Assembly (NCBI GenBank): GCA_002709305.1
Contig: PAQM01000027.1
Location: forward strand, 1 to 64,000
Length of the DNA stretch: 64,000 nt
Reading direction: 5' to 3'
Origin: Crocinitomicaceae bacterium
GTDB lineage: Bacteria; Bacteroidota; Bacteroidia; Flavobacteriales_D; Crocinitomicaceae
How positions within the stretch are numbered: the first letter of the stretch is position 1; each line of letters starts with the position of its first letter. Made by a program: the position numbers and the translations under genes. The notes beneath the pieces were generated by a model. It saw only the letters and a program-made list of their open reading frames with translations. It ran no database searches and was not told the origin of the DNA. Positions 1-9,146 of this stretch are shown here, piece after piece.

Positions 1-3000
1 AATATGGATTAGGAACTACATTAATTAAATCCAAAGCACTTGTTAATTCATCTGCGCTTCCAAGTTCCGTAGCTATATCACTTGTGTTCCAAGAATACAT
101 AGGCTTACCTCCATTTGGTCCTCCCGTTGGATTTGTTGGATTAGAAAAGTTCTTATATTCCTTATTAACTCTCAAACGAATCGTCGCGTCTGTTGACAAT
201 AACGTTTGAGCATAACCTAATACTGGATTACCTACCCAAGAAATACTACTATATACTTTTTTCTTTGCAGAAGTTTGATTTGATTCAATATTTTGGAAAT
301 CGTTATACAATTCATTCGTCGCATTATTTTCAGCTTGACTTGGAATATAAGCAGGATAATTTTCTGCCTGTAAAAATGAATTCTTTGACTTATTCTGGAA
401 ACTAAATACATAAAATGCATGCATCCCACCAAAAATTGGAGTCCCATTATCATCAACTAATGTTCTTGTTGGATTCCAAATCATGTCAGCACCATTATCC
501 GATACCAAGAATGAATTCTCTCCAAATGCCATATAAAGACGAGCACCAGATTCAACATCTATAGCATATCCAGGGAACCAACCCATACCCGTACCTGTAC
601 CATCAGGATTACCATTTCTATCAACGCTTGGACTCGCTCTTAATGCACCAGGAGAAGCACCTCCAACATTTAATGAAGCCTCTCTACCAAGTTCAATAAC
701 TGGACAACGTGTCCATTTAGATTTGTCTGATGTAAAAACAATATCAACGCTAGGAAGCCAACTTAAAGAAGCTAATTTACGCGCAACACCAACACCAGCA
801 TAATTATAATATGCTATGGGCATATAGCTTGCTTCATAACCAGTCAACTTATGAGGAGCTATACCTCCTCCGAGAATACCTGCCCATATTTTCTCATTAT
901 CTTGATTTAAAACATCTGGATAACTACAAGGATCTGTCCATGATAAATAATTAGGATCAGTCGCATCAGTACAGTCATCATCATCAACAGTGCTTGTACC
1001 ATTTGTAGGATCATAATCCCCTGAACGAATCCAATTAAATGGATAAAAACCATCTGAATCAGGAACTGGAGCCAACCATCTCTTTGAGCTATCAGCAAAC
1101 GTAATCGATGCACTTAACAAATCTGTTGTCTTCTCCTTAGCATCTCCAGATGCTCCTTCAGGAAAATAATAATTGTTTTGATTAATCTGTACCGAAACAC
1201 CCCATTCAGGAATAATTTGCTCATTATTATTATTTATAGATCGCTTAGAAGATACCGACTCTATAAATACTCCTCCTTCAGAAGCATACCGATTAATAAT
1301 CCAATCTGCTGTATCTGCAGAATTTGAAGTAGTAGTATTATAATCTGTAAATAAACACTCAAAATAACCATCTACAACATTTAAAGGATCTACAACTTTA
1401 ACATTTATTGGACCACTACCATTATTATAAACCGGGTTCTCAACATAACCACTCGATATAATAGTAGATTTAGTAGAAGAAGTTAATTCTAATTCTTGTC
1501 CACCATTACCATGACCATCTAATCTCTTAATTTTTGGACCTGATCCATAAGATACCATCTGTATTGTACCATCTAACTCCGGTGATGGATTATGGGGGAT
1601 AACTTCTAAAACTTTTATTTCACCTATTGGTGCTTTTCGACTTGCTATATAGGGCATTTTCTGACCATCTAGACCTAATGGGTCATTAGGATCGTATGTT
1701 TTATAATTATTATAAGCATATGCAATTGCAACAAAATAATACCGTTTAAAATTAACTAGTTTTGATTCTCCTTGAGCAAAAAGATCTTCACTAACATAAA
1801 AACTATGTTTAATTCCTTCGTTAGATCCGTTAACACGCTCTATAGGCATACTAGCATCAATCTCATCATCATATTCAAAATTAATTATACGATCAATATT
1901 ATCCTGGATATCACATTGAGCAACTAAACGAGCTTTTGATGCATCTTGCAACTCAGATACAGAAACGTCTTTTCCTGATAATTGATATATTTGATAACCT
2001 TGAAACCTATAATCTCGATCATTAAAAGCACTAATAATAAAAGGATCCCTCTCAATATAATTTTCTAGATAATTATTTGAATTAATTGGGTTAGATAAAG
2101 TCAATATTACACTATTATCTAATTCTTGAGCTTCCAATAATGGAGCATGAGGTGCATCTAAAACTTTAAAACAATTTTCAAACAATGATTGAGCCTTATC
2201 ATCCGCACGTTTTAATGATTCTACAGAGGCAAACGGATCACCTCCTGGTGCACGAGCCCATACAACACCAACAGTGATATTGTTAACAGCACCAGGCTTT
2301 AATATAAATGGTCCAGCAGATTGGACAAAACGTCTATCATTTGGTGGGTTTCCAGCAGTCTGTTCTGTCCATTCTGGTTGAGGAATTCCTCCAGTACCCC
2401 ATCCTAAAGGATCTGTATCTCCAGGAAACATGAAATCACATGGTACATTTTGATCAGCTTCACTGTCTGAAACGTGTCCAGAACCACCATAATAAAAACG
2501 TGTTCCATCTTTCCAGAATCCTTTTAAATAACTATAATAATCTGCTGCATACTGAGGGTCAGTCTGACTAGGATTAGCCCCATTAGTATTATTACTATAA
2601 TACAAGAATCTTCGCATTCCATAACGTTCATTATCAATTATTGAATCTCCAAATCCAATGCCATTTAAAGCTTCACCGGGTAGAATTCCGTATGCATTAT
2701 CGATACCATCATCATCTTGATATGGTCCCTCAAAAAAATCAACCCCTACTGCAGGAGGATTATCTCCATATCCAAAAAAACCTGAATTATCTCCATCAAA
2801 ATTATCTCCATTATAATAATAGCCTAAACCTCTATTCACATCACAACCAACATAATCATCATAAGGGTCTCCTAATGCACCATCTGTAAAGCATCCAAAA
2901 TAAGTATCAAATAATGTCTGAGTCCCTCTATTAATTAATTCATAATTATAGAATGTCATATTATTAATCTCATCATTTGAGGAAAAAGAAAAAGCTTGTG

Positions 3001-3787
3001 ATCTAATTTCCATACCAATAGGATCGGCTCCTGTTTCTGTATGAATATTTCCCTTGTCATTCATTACCCACCAAAAATTTAAATCCCCATAAAGAGATAC
3101 ACTTCGGTCTGAGGAACATTCTTTTGTTTTATTTATATCATACCATGGATAATCCCCATTTTCCCAATTATAAACACCATCATCATCACGATCAAAAAAG
3201 GGTGCTAAATAGAAATCCTGACCTATTGAAATATCTCCATGAGCTGGCCATTCCTTAATCATACTTGGCACTTCATATTCTGGAAATAATTCTATCTGTG
3301 TTGAGGTACCATTTGTTTCATCATCAATCCCTGCTTGAAACCAAGCATTAAATTCACGAATTGCATCTTGAGTTGTTACAAAATGTTTATCATAAAACAC
3401 GCAGTTTTCAGCAGTTGTCTCAGCACCTCCTTGAGTTAATGGTCCTGTCCAATAATCTTGTCCTGATCTATAACGTAATGCTGCTAATTTGAGTTGATTA
3501 TTTGCATCAACACCTCCAAGCCAAAGAGCGGAAGTGAACAATGCCATAATACCAGAATTTTTTGGAACCTCATATTGAGAATAATTCTGACCAGGAATTT
3601 GCCATAAATTACCCGCTGTATGAATAATTGCTTTAACATTATTCATTTGCATAAAAGTAGAAGAAGACGGTGGCGAACAATTTGCACCTTTTATTGGGCC
3701 TATTATATTTGGATTATCTCCAACAAATAACTGTGCATTAGAAATAAGTAAAAAACCAGTAACTATAATAGTTGAGATAAATTTCAT
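1..3787 (-). CDS. Large secreted protein, probable T9SS cargo (C-terminus beyond window)
   Basis: An open frame runs from an ATG at 3787 to the left edge without a stop, giving 1262 complete codons. It begins with a signal peptide (MKFISTIIVTGFLLISNAQ) and is rich in Asp, Asn, Gly, Tyr and Trp, with acidic stretches such as FDRDDDGVYNWENGDYPWYD that look like calcium-binding loops. The last visible residues read LINVVPNPY, which in Bacteroidota typically marks the start of a C-terminal sorting region, so the missing part is probably a type IX secretion signal. No enzymatic motif was recognised. It is probably a cell-surface or released structural protein. The ORF is partial because of the window edge; I saw no frameshift in the parts I translated. 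A TAAATTTG element lies upstream at 3820-3827. Confidence 0.85.
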   Translation of the reverse strand, partial: MKFISTIIVTGFLLISNAQLFVGDNPNIIGPIKGANCSPPSSSTFMQMNNVKAIIHTAGNLWQIPGQNYSQYEVPKNSGIMALFTSALWLGGVDANNQLKLAALRYRSGQDYWTGPLTQGGAETTAENCVFYDKHFVTTQDAIREFNAWFQAGIDDETNGTSTQIELFPEYEVPSMIKEWPAHGDISIGQDFYLAPFFDRDDDGVYNWENGDYPWYDINKTKECSSDRSVSLYGDLNFWWVMNDKGNIHTETGADPIGMEIRSQAFSFSSNDEINNMTFYNYELINRGTQTLFDTYFGCFTDGALGDPYDDYVGCDVNRGLGYYYNGDNFDGDNSGFFGYGDNPPAVGVDFFEGPYQDDDGIDNAYGILPGEALNGIGFGDSIIDNERYGMRRFLYYSNNTNGANPSQTDPQYAADYYSYLKGFWKDGTRFYYGGSGHVSDSEADQNVPCDFMFPGDTDPLGWGTGGIPQPEWTEQTAGNPPNDRRFVQSAGPFILKPGAVNNITVGVVWARAPGGDPFASVESLKRADDKAQSLFENCFKVLDAPHAPLLEAQELDNSVILTLSNPINSNNYLENYIERDPFIISAFNDRDYRFQGYQIYQLSGKDVSVSELQDASKARLVAQCDIQDNIDRIINFEYDDEIDASMPIERVNGSNEGIKHSFYVSEDLFAQGESKLVNFKRYYFVAIAYAYNNYKTYDPNDPLGLDGQKMPYIASRKAPIGEIKVLEVIPHNPSPELDGTIQMVSYGSGPKIKRLDGHGNGGQELELTSSTKSTIISSGYVENPVYNNGSGPINVKVVDPLNVVDGYFECLFTDYNTTTSNSADTADWIINRYASEGGVFIESVSSKRSINNNNEQIIPEWGVSVQINQNNYYFPEGASGDAKEKTTDLLSASITFADSSKRWLAPVPDSDGFYPFNWIRSGDYDPTNGTSTVDDDDCTDATDPNYLSWTDPCSYPDVLNQDNEKIWAGILGGGIAPHKLTGYEASYMPIAYYNYAGVGVARKLASLSWLPSVDIVFTSDKSKWTRCPVIELGREASLNVGGASPGALRASPSVDRNGNPDGTGTGMGWFPGYAIDVESGARLYMAFGENSFLVSDNGADMIWNPTRTLVDDNGTPIFGGMHAFYVFSFQNKSKNSFLQAENYPAYIPSQAENNATNELYNDFQNIESNQTSAKKKVYSSISWVGNPVLGYAQTLLSTDATIRLRVNKEYKNFSNPTNPTGGPNGGKPMYSWNTSDIATELGSADELTSALDLINVVPNPY

Positions 3788-3819
3788 AGGTTGAATATCG
3801 AAATTAATTAATATACCAA

Positions 3820-3827
3820 CAAATTTA
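3820..3827 (-). promoter_or_regulatory. Putative -7 promoter element (TAAATTTG)
   Basis: On the minus strand the bases read TAAATTTG, an exact match to the Bacteroidota -7 consensus TAnnTTTG, 33-40 nt upstream of the ATG at 3787. No clear TTTG -33 box is present at the usual spacing. In AT-rich DNA such matches occur by chance, so this is only a candidate. Confidence 0.4.
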
Positions 3828-3872
3828 TATTTTTAAATAAAAAAGTAATTTGATTTAATAACTTATTTTTAT

Positions 3873-5138
3873 TTATAATTGATTAACAAATTGTATCAAT
3901 AATCTAATTATATCTATACTCTCAGCAAAACTTAAAGAATCATAAGTGTCAAATATATCATGATAATGTTTATTTGGACCTCTAGTATAAATAAAGAAAG
4001 CTGGAACACCTTTCTGAGAGAACCAATAATGGTCTGAGTTGGCAGAAGGTCCTCGCTTTTTTATTTCTTTCACCAATAATTCCGATTTATTAATTTGATT
4101 CATTATTGAAAATTCTTTATCAAATAAACTGCCATTAACAATAGTAATACCATCTTCTCCACTTCCCATAATATCTAAATTAATAACAAAACGGATATTT
4201 TTTAAATCCAAAATAGAGTTCTCAACAAAATATTTTGACCCTACTAATCCTGCTTCCTCACCAGCAAAAGCAACAAACATAATATTAAAATTTGAAGGGT
4301 TTTCTTTAAAGTATTCTGCTAAAGAAAAGATCATCGCTGTACCAGATGCATTATCATTTGCCCCAGGAAAATAAGTATCATTACCCATTTTACCTAAATG
4401 ATCGTAATGTGCAGTAAATATGATTGTTTTAGCATTATTTTTTTTTGAAGGAATATAACCAATAACATTTCTACATTCATAGTTGATGTGCATCTCTGAA
4501 TAAATATTTAAAGACAGGACACCATCATTATTAATACAATTTTCTTGGATTTGAATATACGGTAGAAATAGTTCATCTAATCCAACAGACCAAGTAAATT
4601 TATCATTTACAATTTCTACTACTGGAATAAACATTGCTAATTTTGATGCAACTTGCCTTAACAATTTAACAGTGTCACTTGAAACTAAAGTCATATCAAA
4701 AAGGACTGCCGGATCCTCTATATGATTTATAGAAAATAAGTTTTGAATAAATGACTTTAGAGAATCGACTATCAAAGCATCATTAACTCCAATCTCATAA
4801 AGTTTTAACTTACCTACACGACCAGAAGAATTAGGATTAATTAAAAAGTCAATCCCAGGTTTTAATAATTTTCCCTCATAATAAATTTCCATTTCATTAG
4901 GAAACGTGTTAACATCAAGATTAAAACTCTGAAAATACGATTCATAATAGGGCTTCACGCCAATATTTTGGAATTCAGTTTTAAGAAATTCAGCGGCAAT
5001 TGAGTCTCCTTTATTAACATATCCTCTCCCATGAAAATCTGGAGAACATAACGTTTTTGTTCTTCTCTTTAATTCATCTATTTGAGAAAAGGTTTGTTGA
5101 GTAAATAAAAGAAATAATATTAATAAAAATTTAAACAT
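3873..5138 (-). CDS. Secreted M28-family zinc aminopeptidase
   Basis: A 421-residue protein with an N-terminal signal peptide (MFKFLLILFLLFTQQTFS). The ATG at 5138 is preferred over an in-frame start 30 nt upstream because the signal peptide begins there. The zinc-peptidase core is visible: HYDHLG (first ligand), GANDNASGTA (bridging Asp), GEEAGL (catalytic and ligand Glu), NLDIMG (Asp) and SDHYWF (final His). The N-terminal third is a lid or PA-like region without recognised motifs. It probably trims peptides in the periplasm or outside the cell. Its start overlaps the end of the upstream gene by 8 nt, so the two are likely translated together. Confidence 0.88.
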   Translation of the reverse strand: MFKFLLILFLLFTQQTFSQIDELKRRTKTLCSPDFHGRGYVNKGDSIAAEFLKTEFQNIGVKPYYESYFQSFNLDVNTFPNEMEIYYEGKLLKPGIDFLINPNSSGRVGKLKLYEIGVNDALIVDSLKSFIQNLFSINHIEDPAVLFDMTLVSSDTVKLLRQVASKLAMFIPVVEIVNDKFTWSVGLDELFLPYIQIQENCINNDGVLSLNIYSEMHINYECRNVIGYIPSKKNNAKTIIFTAHYDHLGKMGNDTYFPGANDNASGTAMIFSLAEYFKENPSNFNIMFVAFAGEEAGLVGSKYFVENSILDLKNIRFVINLDIMGSGEDGITIVNGSLFDKEFSIMNQINKSELLVKEIKKRGPSANSDHYWFSQKGVPAFFIYTRGPNKHYHDIFDTYDSLSFAESIDIIRLLIQFVNQL

Positions 5139-5685
5139 ACCTTCTATTGATAAAATCAATAAACTCAATTACAATTGTTGACTCCAAATCCCAATTATAT
5201 TTTAACGATAATGATGAAATAACTTTTTTAGCTTCTTCTAGTGTTGATTTTGAGTCTAGAGTTTTAATGGAATCCGAAAATAAATCACTTGAACCATTAA
5301 ACAGATCATTAATGTACCTCATTTTTTGATTTAACCCAAAAGAGCCAACTAATGTATCTAACCTTGAACCGTTAAAACTTGCATTGACTGAATTATCTAT
5401 ATGTTCAATCGTATCTATAAATATCTCTTTAGATTTTATAATTTCATCTTGAAAATCACCCTCTTCTTCTGAATCCAATTTTTGTGAGTTTTCTTTATCC
5501 CTCTTTTCTGATAAAGTATATGGTTCTTCTAGATTATGTTTTATAATAATTATCCTTTCATAAAGATTCCGGACTAAATCTTCAATAACATTTAATTCTT
5601 TCTTATTGATTGATAAAGAATTAATTTTATCTATTATATTTTCTAGTTGCTTTATTTGATCCTTATAATTGATATTATTACTCAT
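5131..5685 (-). CDS. Hypothetical coiled-coil protein upstream of M28 peptidase
   Basis: A 184-residue protein with no signal peptide or membrane segment. It is highly charged and mostly helical, with heptad-like runs near residues 5-55 (KQLENIIDKINSLSINKKEL) and an acidic linker around residues 60-85. The middle holds a region NASFNGSRLDTLVGSFGLNQ followed by a helical segment with FNGSSDLFSDSIKTLDSKST, which resembles small cytoplasmic proteins of Bacteroidota that stand near the end of operons. I cannot assign a function. It overlaps the M28 peptidase start by 8 nt, which indicates shared expression but not necessarily shared function. Confidence 0.7.
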   Translation of the reverse strand: MSNNINYKDQIKQLENIIDKINSLSINKKELNVIEDLVRNLYERIIIIKHNLEEPYTLSEKRDKENSQKLDSEEEGDFQDEIIKSKEIFIDTIEHIDNSVNASFNGSRLDTLVGSFGLNQKMRYINDLFNGSSDLFSDSIKTLDSKSTLEEAKKVISSLSLKYNWDLESTIVIEFIDFINRRYV

Positions 5686-5760
5686 TATATTTTATTTTTC
5701 AACATTTTAAATAAGTTTGTAACTAAATGATAGTATTTTAAATACTTAATAACGAATTTT

Positions 5761-5825
5761 AGACTCTAAATTTAACGAAAGAAAAAATCTTGAATATTTA
5801 ATTCAATAGTTTTTCTCTAGAGTCT
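5761..5825. repeat. Inverted repeat upstream of thymidine kinase
   Basis: AGACTCTA at 5761-5768 is matched by its exact reverse complement TAGAGTCT at 5818-5825, with 49 nt between. It lies in the divergent gap before the thymidine kinase start at 5855. It could be a long-loop RNA structure or paired operator half-sites, or chance in a 170-nt gap. Confidence 0.35.
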
Positions 5826-5854
5826 TTTGTTAATAACCTTATAAGACAGAAAAT

Positions 5855-6430
5855 ATGTTATTAGAACAATTTCCAGACGAATCAAGAAGCCATGGTTGGA
5901 TTGAGGTTATCTGTGGATCAATGTTTTCTGGTAAAACAGAAGAATTGATTCGTAGAGTTAAGCGAGCTAAAATCGCTAATCAAAAGATTCTATTAATAAA
6001 GCCAAAAATAGATGAACGCTATCACAAGAAAAATGTTGTAAGTCATCAAGGTAAATCTCTTAAAGCTATTAGTGTCAAAAAAGCATCAGAAATAATTACA
6101 ATATGGAAAGGGGAAAAAGTTGTTGCTATAGATGAGACACAATTTTTCGATAATGGAATAATTAATGTTTGTAATGAACTATCAAAAGACGGGGTGCGTG
6201 TTATTATTGCAGGTTTAGATATGGATTTCAAAGGAATGCCTTTTGGACCAATGCCAGAACTTCTAAGTATTGCTGAATATGTCACAAAAGTTCATGCTAT
6301 TTGTATGTCTTGTGGGAATCTTGCGCAGTTTTCACATAGAAAAATTAAAAGTGACGAACAAGTACTTATTGGTGCAGTGGAAGAATATAAGCCCCTTTGT
6401 CGTCTATGTTATAATAAAAATAGAACTTGA
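5855..6430 (+). CDS. tdk: Thymidine kinase (type II)
   Basis: A 191-residue cytoplasmic enzyme that phosphorylates thymidine (and deoxyuridine) with ATP in the pyrimidine salvage pathway. The ATP-binding P-loop GSMFSGKT lies at residues 21-28, the Walker B-like DETQFF at about 93-98, and the structural zinc site is formed by CMSC (near residue 150) and CRLC (near 182). The flexible lasso with a Gly-rich segment FKGMPFGPMPEL is also intact. Length matches the family. Its stop codon overlaps the TTG start of the MurF-Alr gene (TTGA), implying translational coupling. Confidence 0.95.
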   Translation: MLLEQFPDESRSHGWIEVICGSMFSGKTEELIRRVKRAKIANQKILLIKPKIDERYHKKNVVSHQGKSLKAISVKKASEIITIWKGEKVVAIDETQFFDNGIINVCNELSKDGVRVIIAGLDMDFKGMPFGPMPELLSIAEYVTKVHAICMSCGNLAQFSHRKIKSDEQVLIGAVEEYKPLCRLCYNKNRT

Positions 6431-8682
6431 ATCTAAAATACTCATTTAGTGACATATCAAAAATACTTGGGGAGAAAAATTCAACTGACACATCTCTTAT
6501 TAAGGCAATCTCTTTTGATTCTCGAAAAATAATAAGCGGTAGAAGCATATTATTCTTTGCGTTAAAAGGAAACTTTAGAGATGGACATGACTATATAAAA
6601 TCTTCATATAATAAAGGTGTTAGATTTTTTGTTGTCTCAAAACCTAATTTATTAGACTCATTTCCTGGAGCTCAAGAAATTTTAGTTGAAGATACTTTAT
6701 CTGCATTACTCAAATTAGCTAGGTACCACAGAGATCAGTTCAACTTTCCAATTATAGCAATAACAGGGAGTAATGGTAAAACAACAACTAAAGAATGGCT
6801 TTCCAAACTTTTAAGTTGTAAGTTTCAAGTAACACGAAGTCCTAAAAGCTATAATAGCGCTATAGGAATTGCAATATCCATTCTTGAATTAAATGAAAAA
6901 ACTAATATAGGAATTATTGAAGTAGGAGTGTCTTCTTTAAATGATATGAAGCAATTAAGAGAAATAATAAAACCAACTCATGGTATAATTACATCTTTTG
7001 GCAGTGCACATAGAGAATTATTCAAATCAGCATCAGATCATTTATCTGCTAAACTTGAAATATTTAAGAATGTTGAAAATCTATTTTATCCAGAAACACT
7101 CAAATTAGAAAAGGGTATAGTCGTAAAACAAGATTCAAATAAAGATATTATCAAACACTTTAAGTTAGCTGGTGATTTTAATAAAATAAATGCTCAAATG
7201 GCAATAAGTGTTGCTCTTTTTTTTGGTGTTGAATCAAATGAATTAAAAAAAAATGTACCATATATTAGCCCTCTTGCTCTTAGACTAGAAACTTTTCGTG
7301 GGACTAATAATAATACAATTATAAATGATACATATAGCCTAGATATTGAATCATTACGTGATTCATTAGAGTATCAACTTTTTATAAGTAAAGAAAAAAA
7401 ACGCTTTGCAATTATTGGGTTACTAGATTCTAAACATGAAAATAAATACAGATTACTCTTAGATAAATTTAAACTGAGCCAATATTTCTTTTATTACAAT
7501 GGAGAAAAAATTAATTATAAATTTGAAAACTCTAATGTTTTAATTAAAGGAAATAGAAAGTTAAGAATGGAACTCTTAGCAAATAAATTTAAAGAAAAAA
7601 ACCACCAAACCTACCTGGAAATTAATACTAAAGCAATTAGAAATAATATTAACTATTTAAAATCGCTATTGAATAAAGACACTAAAATCCTATGTATGGT
7701 GAAAGCCTCATCTTATGGCTCTGATTCTAAAACAATGGGTCATTTTCTCCAAAAAACAGGTATAGACTACCTTGGGGTAGCATACTCTGATGAAGGAGTT
7801 GAATTAAGAAAAAATGGGATAAAAAAACCTATACTAGTAATGAATGCAGAAGAAAAAACTTTTGCAGATTGTATAGAATACAACTTAGAACCTGCTATTT
7901 TTTCAATTAAACAATTAGAATCATTAATAAAAGAATTAATAGCCCAAGGGTGTTCAAATTTCCCGATTCATATAAAAATTGAAACAGGCATGAACCGTCT
8001 AGGGTTTGATAAATCAAATATCCAAGAATTAATTGATATTATAAAAACACAGCCCGAAGTTATTATCAAATCCATATACTCCCATTTAGCTGAATCTAAT
8101 ATTGTTGATTCTATATTTACTAAAAAGCAAATTAATTCATTTAATAATATATCTATGTTTATGATGAATAATTTCTCACACAAAATTGACCGTCATATTC
8201 TAAATTCAGAGGGTGTTAAAAATTATACAGAAGCACAATTTGAAATGGTTCGTTTAGGTATTGGGATGTATGGAGTATGTGGAAGTGAAAATATCCAACC
8301 AGCTATAACTTGGCTAAGTTCTATTTCTCAAATAAAAACAATAACCCCATCTGAATCTATAGGCTATAATAGAAGCTTTGTTGCGAAAAAAAATATGACT
8401 ATTGCTATCATCCCTGTTGGATATGCTGATGGATTTAAACGAATATTAGGTAATAGTAATGGTGGGGTTTTTATTCAAAATAAATTTTGCCCTACACTAG
8501 GAGAGGTTTGTATGGATATGATTATGGTAGATATTACAGGTATTGATGCAGAAGAAGGTGAAACTGTTGAAATTATTGGTAAGAATCAAACTATAATTAG
8601 TTTTTCAAAAAAAGCAAACACAATTCCTTATGAAATAATGACTAGTTTTTCACAAAGGATTCACAGAATATATATTGATTAA
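6427..8682 (+). CDS. murF-alr: Bifunctional MurF ligase / alanine racemase
   Basis: A 751-residue fusion, a layout typical of Bacteroidota. The first half is a Mur ligase (UDP-MurNAc-tripeptide:D-Ala-D-Ala ligase) with the ATP loop ITGSNGKTTTK at about 112-122 and SPKSYNSAIG soon after. The second half, from about residue 395, is a PLP-dependent alanine racemase: MVKASSYG near 424-431 carries the PLP lysine, and GIGMYGVC near 611-618 carries a Tyr at the usual position. One protein would thus make D-Ala and add D-Ala-D-Ala to the precursor. The start is TTG; no ATG is available close by and family N-termini (KYSFSDISKILG) begin here. The MurF part looks shorter than usual between the central and C-terminal domains. 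Confidence 0.92.
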   Translation: MNLKYSFSDISKILGEKNSTDTSLIKAISFDSRKIISGRSILFFALKGNFRDGHDYIKSSYNKGVRFFVVSKPNLLDSFPGAQEILVEDTLSALLKLARYHRDQFNFPIIAITGSNGKTTTKEWLSKLLSCKFQVTRSPKSYNSAIGIAISILELNEKTNIGIIEVGVSSLNDMKQLREIIKPTHGIITSFGSAHRELFKSASDHLSAKLEIFKNVENLFYPETLKLEKGIVVKQDSNKDIIKHFKLAGDFNKINAQMAISVALFFGVESNELKKNVPYISPLALRLETFRGTNNNTIINDTYSLDIESLRDSLEYQLFISKEKKRFAIIGLLDSKHENKYRLLLDKFKLSQYFFYYNGEKINYKFENSNVLIKGNRKLRMELLANKFKEKNHQTYLEINTKAIRNNINYLKSLLNKDTKILCMVKASSYGSDSKTMGHFLQKTGIDYLGVAYSDEGVELRKNGIKKPILVMNAEEKTFADCIEYNLEPAIFSIKQLESLIKELIAQGCSNFPIHIKIETGMNRLGFDKSNIQELIDIIKTQPEVIIKSIYSHLAESNIVDSIFTKKQINSFNNISMFMMNNFSHKIDRHILNSEGVKNYTEAQFEMVRLGIGMYGVCGSENIQPAITWLSSISQIKTITPSESIGYNRSFVAKKNMTIAIIPVGYADGFKRILGNSNGGVFIQNKFCPTLGEVCMDMIMVDITGIDAEEGETVEIIGKNQTIISFSKKANTIPYEIMTSFSQRIHRIYID

Positions 8683-9146
8683 AAAGTCAAAAACTTCTTT
8701 AAATCAAGTCCACTTATAACAATTTTTTCATTGACATGAACTTTTTTTCCAAAAATCCATACTGCAGATTGTAAGTCCCCTTTGAGACAAATCTCTATCT
8801 CTTTCTTAGTGATAAATTTTGATATTCGAAACATTTCATTCATACTAAAAGATCTTGTGCTAGCTGTAAAAGAACCTTCTACATATTCTTTACTTTTTCT
8901 TTTCAGCCGAACTTCTTCGTTAAGATTTATAATACCTATATATGCTCCTTCTATATAGAGAGATAAAGAAGATGGCCTTAGTTTAATAGCAAAATTATTT
9001 GGATTTGAAATTTTTGCCCCAGCATTAAAAAACACTTTTTTATCCTCTAATTTTTCAAATGTAAAACTTTGTTCTCCTAAATATTTTATTTGCTGAAATG
9101 AACAGGAAGAAAAAAGGTATAGAATTAATACAAAAAAAAATTTCAT
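8679..9146 (-). CDS. Small lipoprotein, LEA type 2-like
   Basis: A 155-residue protein with a lipoprotein signal peptide ending LFSSCS, so Cys15 is the likely lipidated residue. The rest is a beta-rich domain with the pattern AKISNPNNFAIKLRPSSLSL, which resembles the LEA type 2 / WHy fold (water-stress proteins). No catalytic residues are evident. It overlaps the end of murF-alr by 4 nt tail to tail and shares TAATG (1-nt overlap) with the upstream M20 peptidase gene, so it is likely co-translated with that peptidase. LEA assignment is by pattern only. Confidence 0.7.
   Translation of the reverse strand: MKFFFVLILYLFSSCSFQQIKYLGEQSFTFEKLEDKKVFFNAGAKISNPNNFAIKLRPSSLSLYIEGAYIGIINLNEEVRLKRKSKEYVEGSFTASTRSFSMNEMFRISKFITKKEIEICLKGDLQSAVWIFGKKVHVNEKIVISGLDLKKFLTF

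Noticed and set aside
193-2889. Short ORFs of 68-82 codons on both strands inside 1-3787 (such as 193-405 and 2641-2889)
   Set aside because: They lie inside or antisense to the long open frame, have odd composition (His/Leu/Tyr-rich) and no start context; they are shadows of that gene.
1-3787. A pseudogene or gene desert at the left edge
   Set aside because: The minus-strand frame is open all the way, with a good signal peptide and sensible composition, and simply runs off the window edge.
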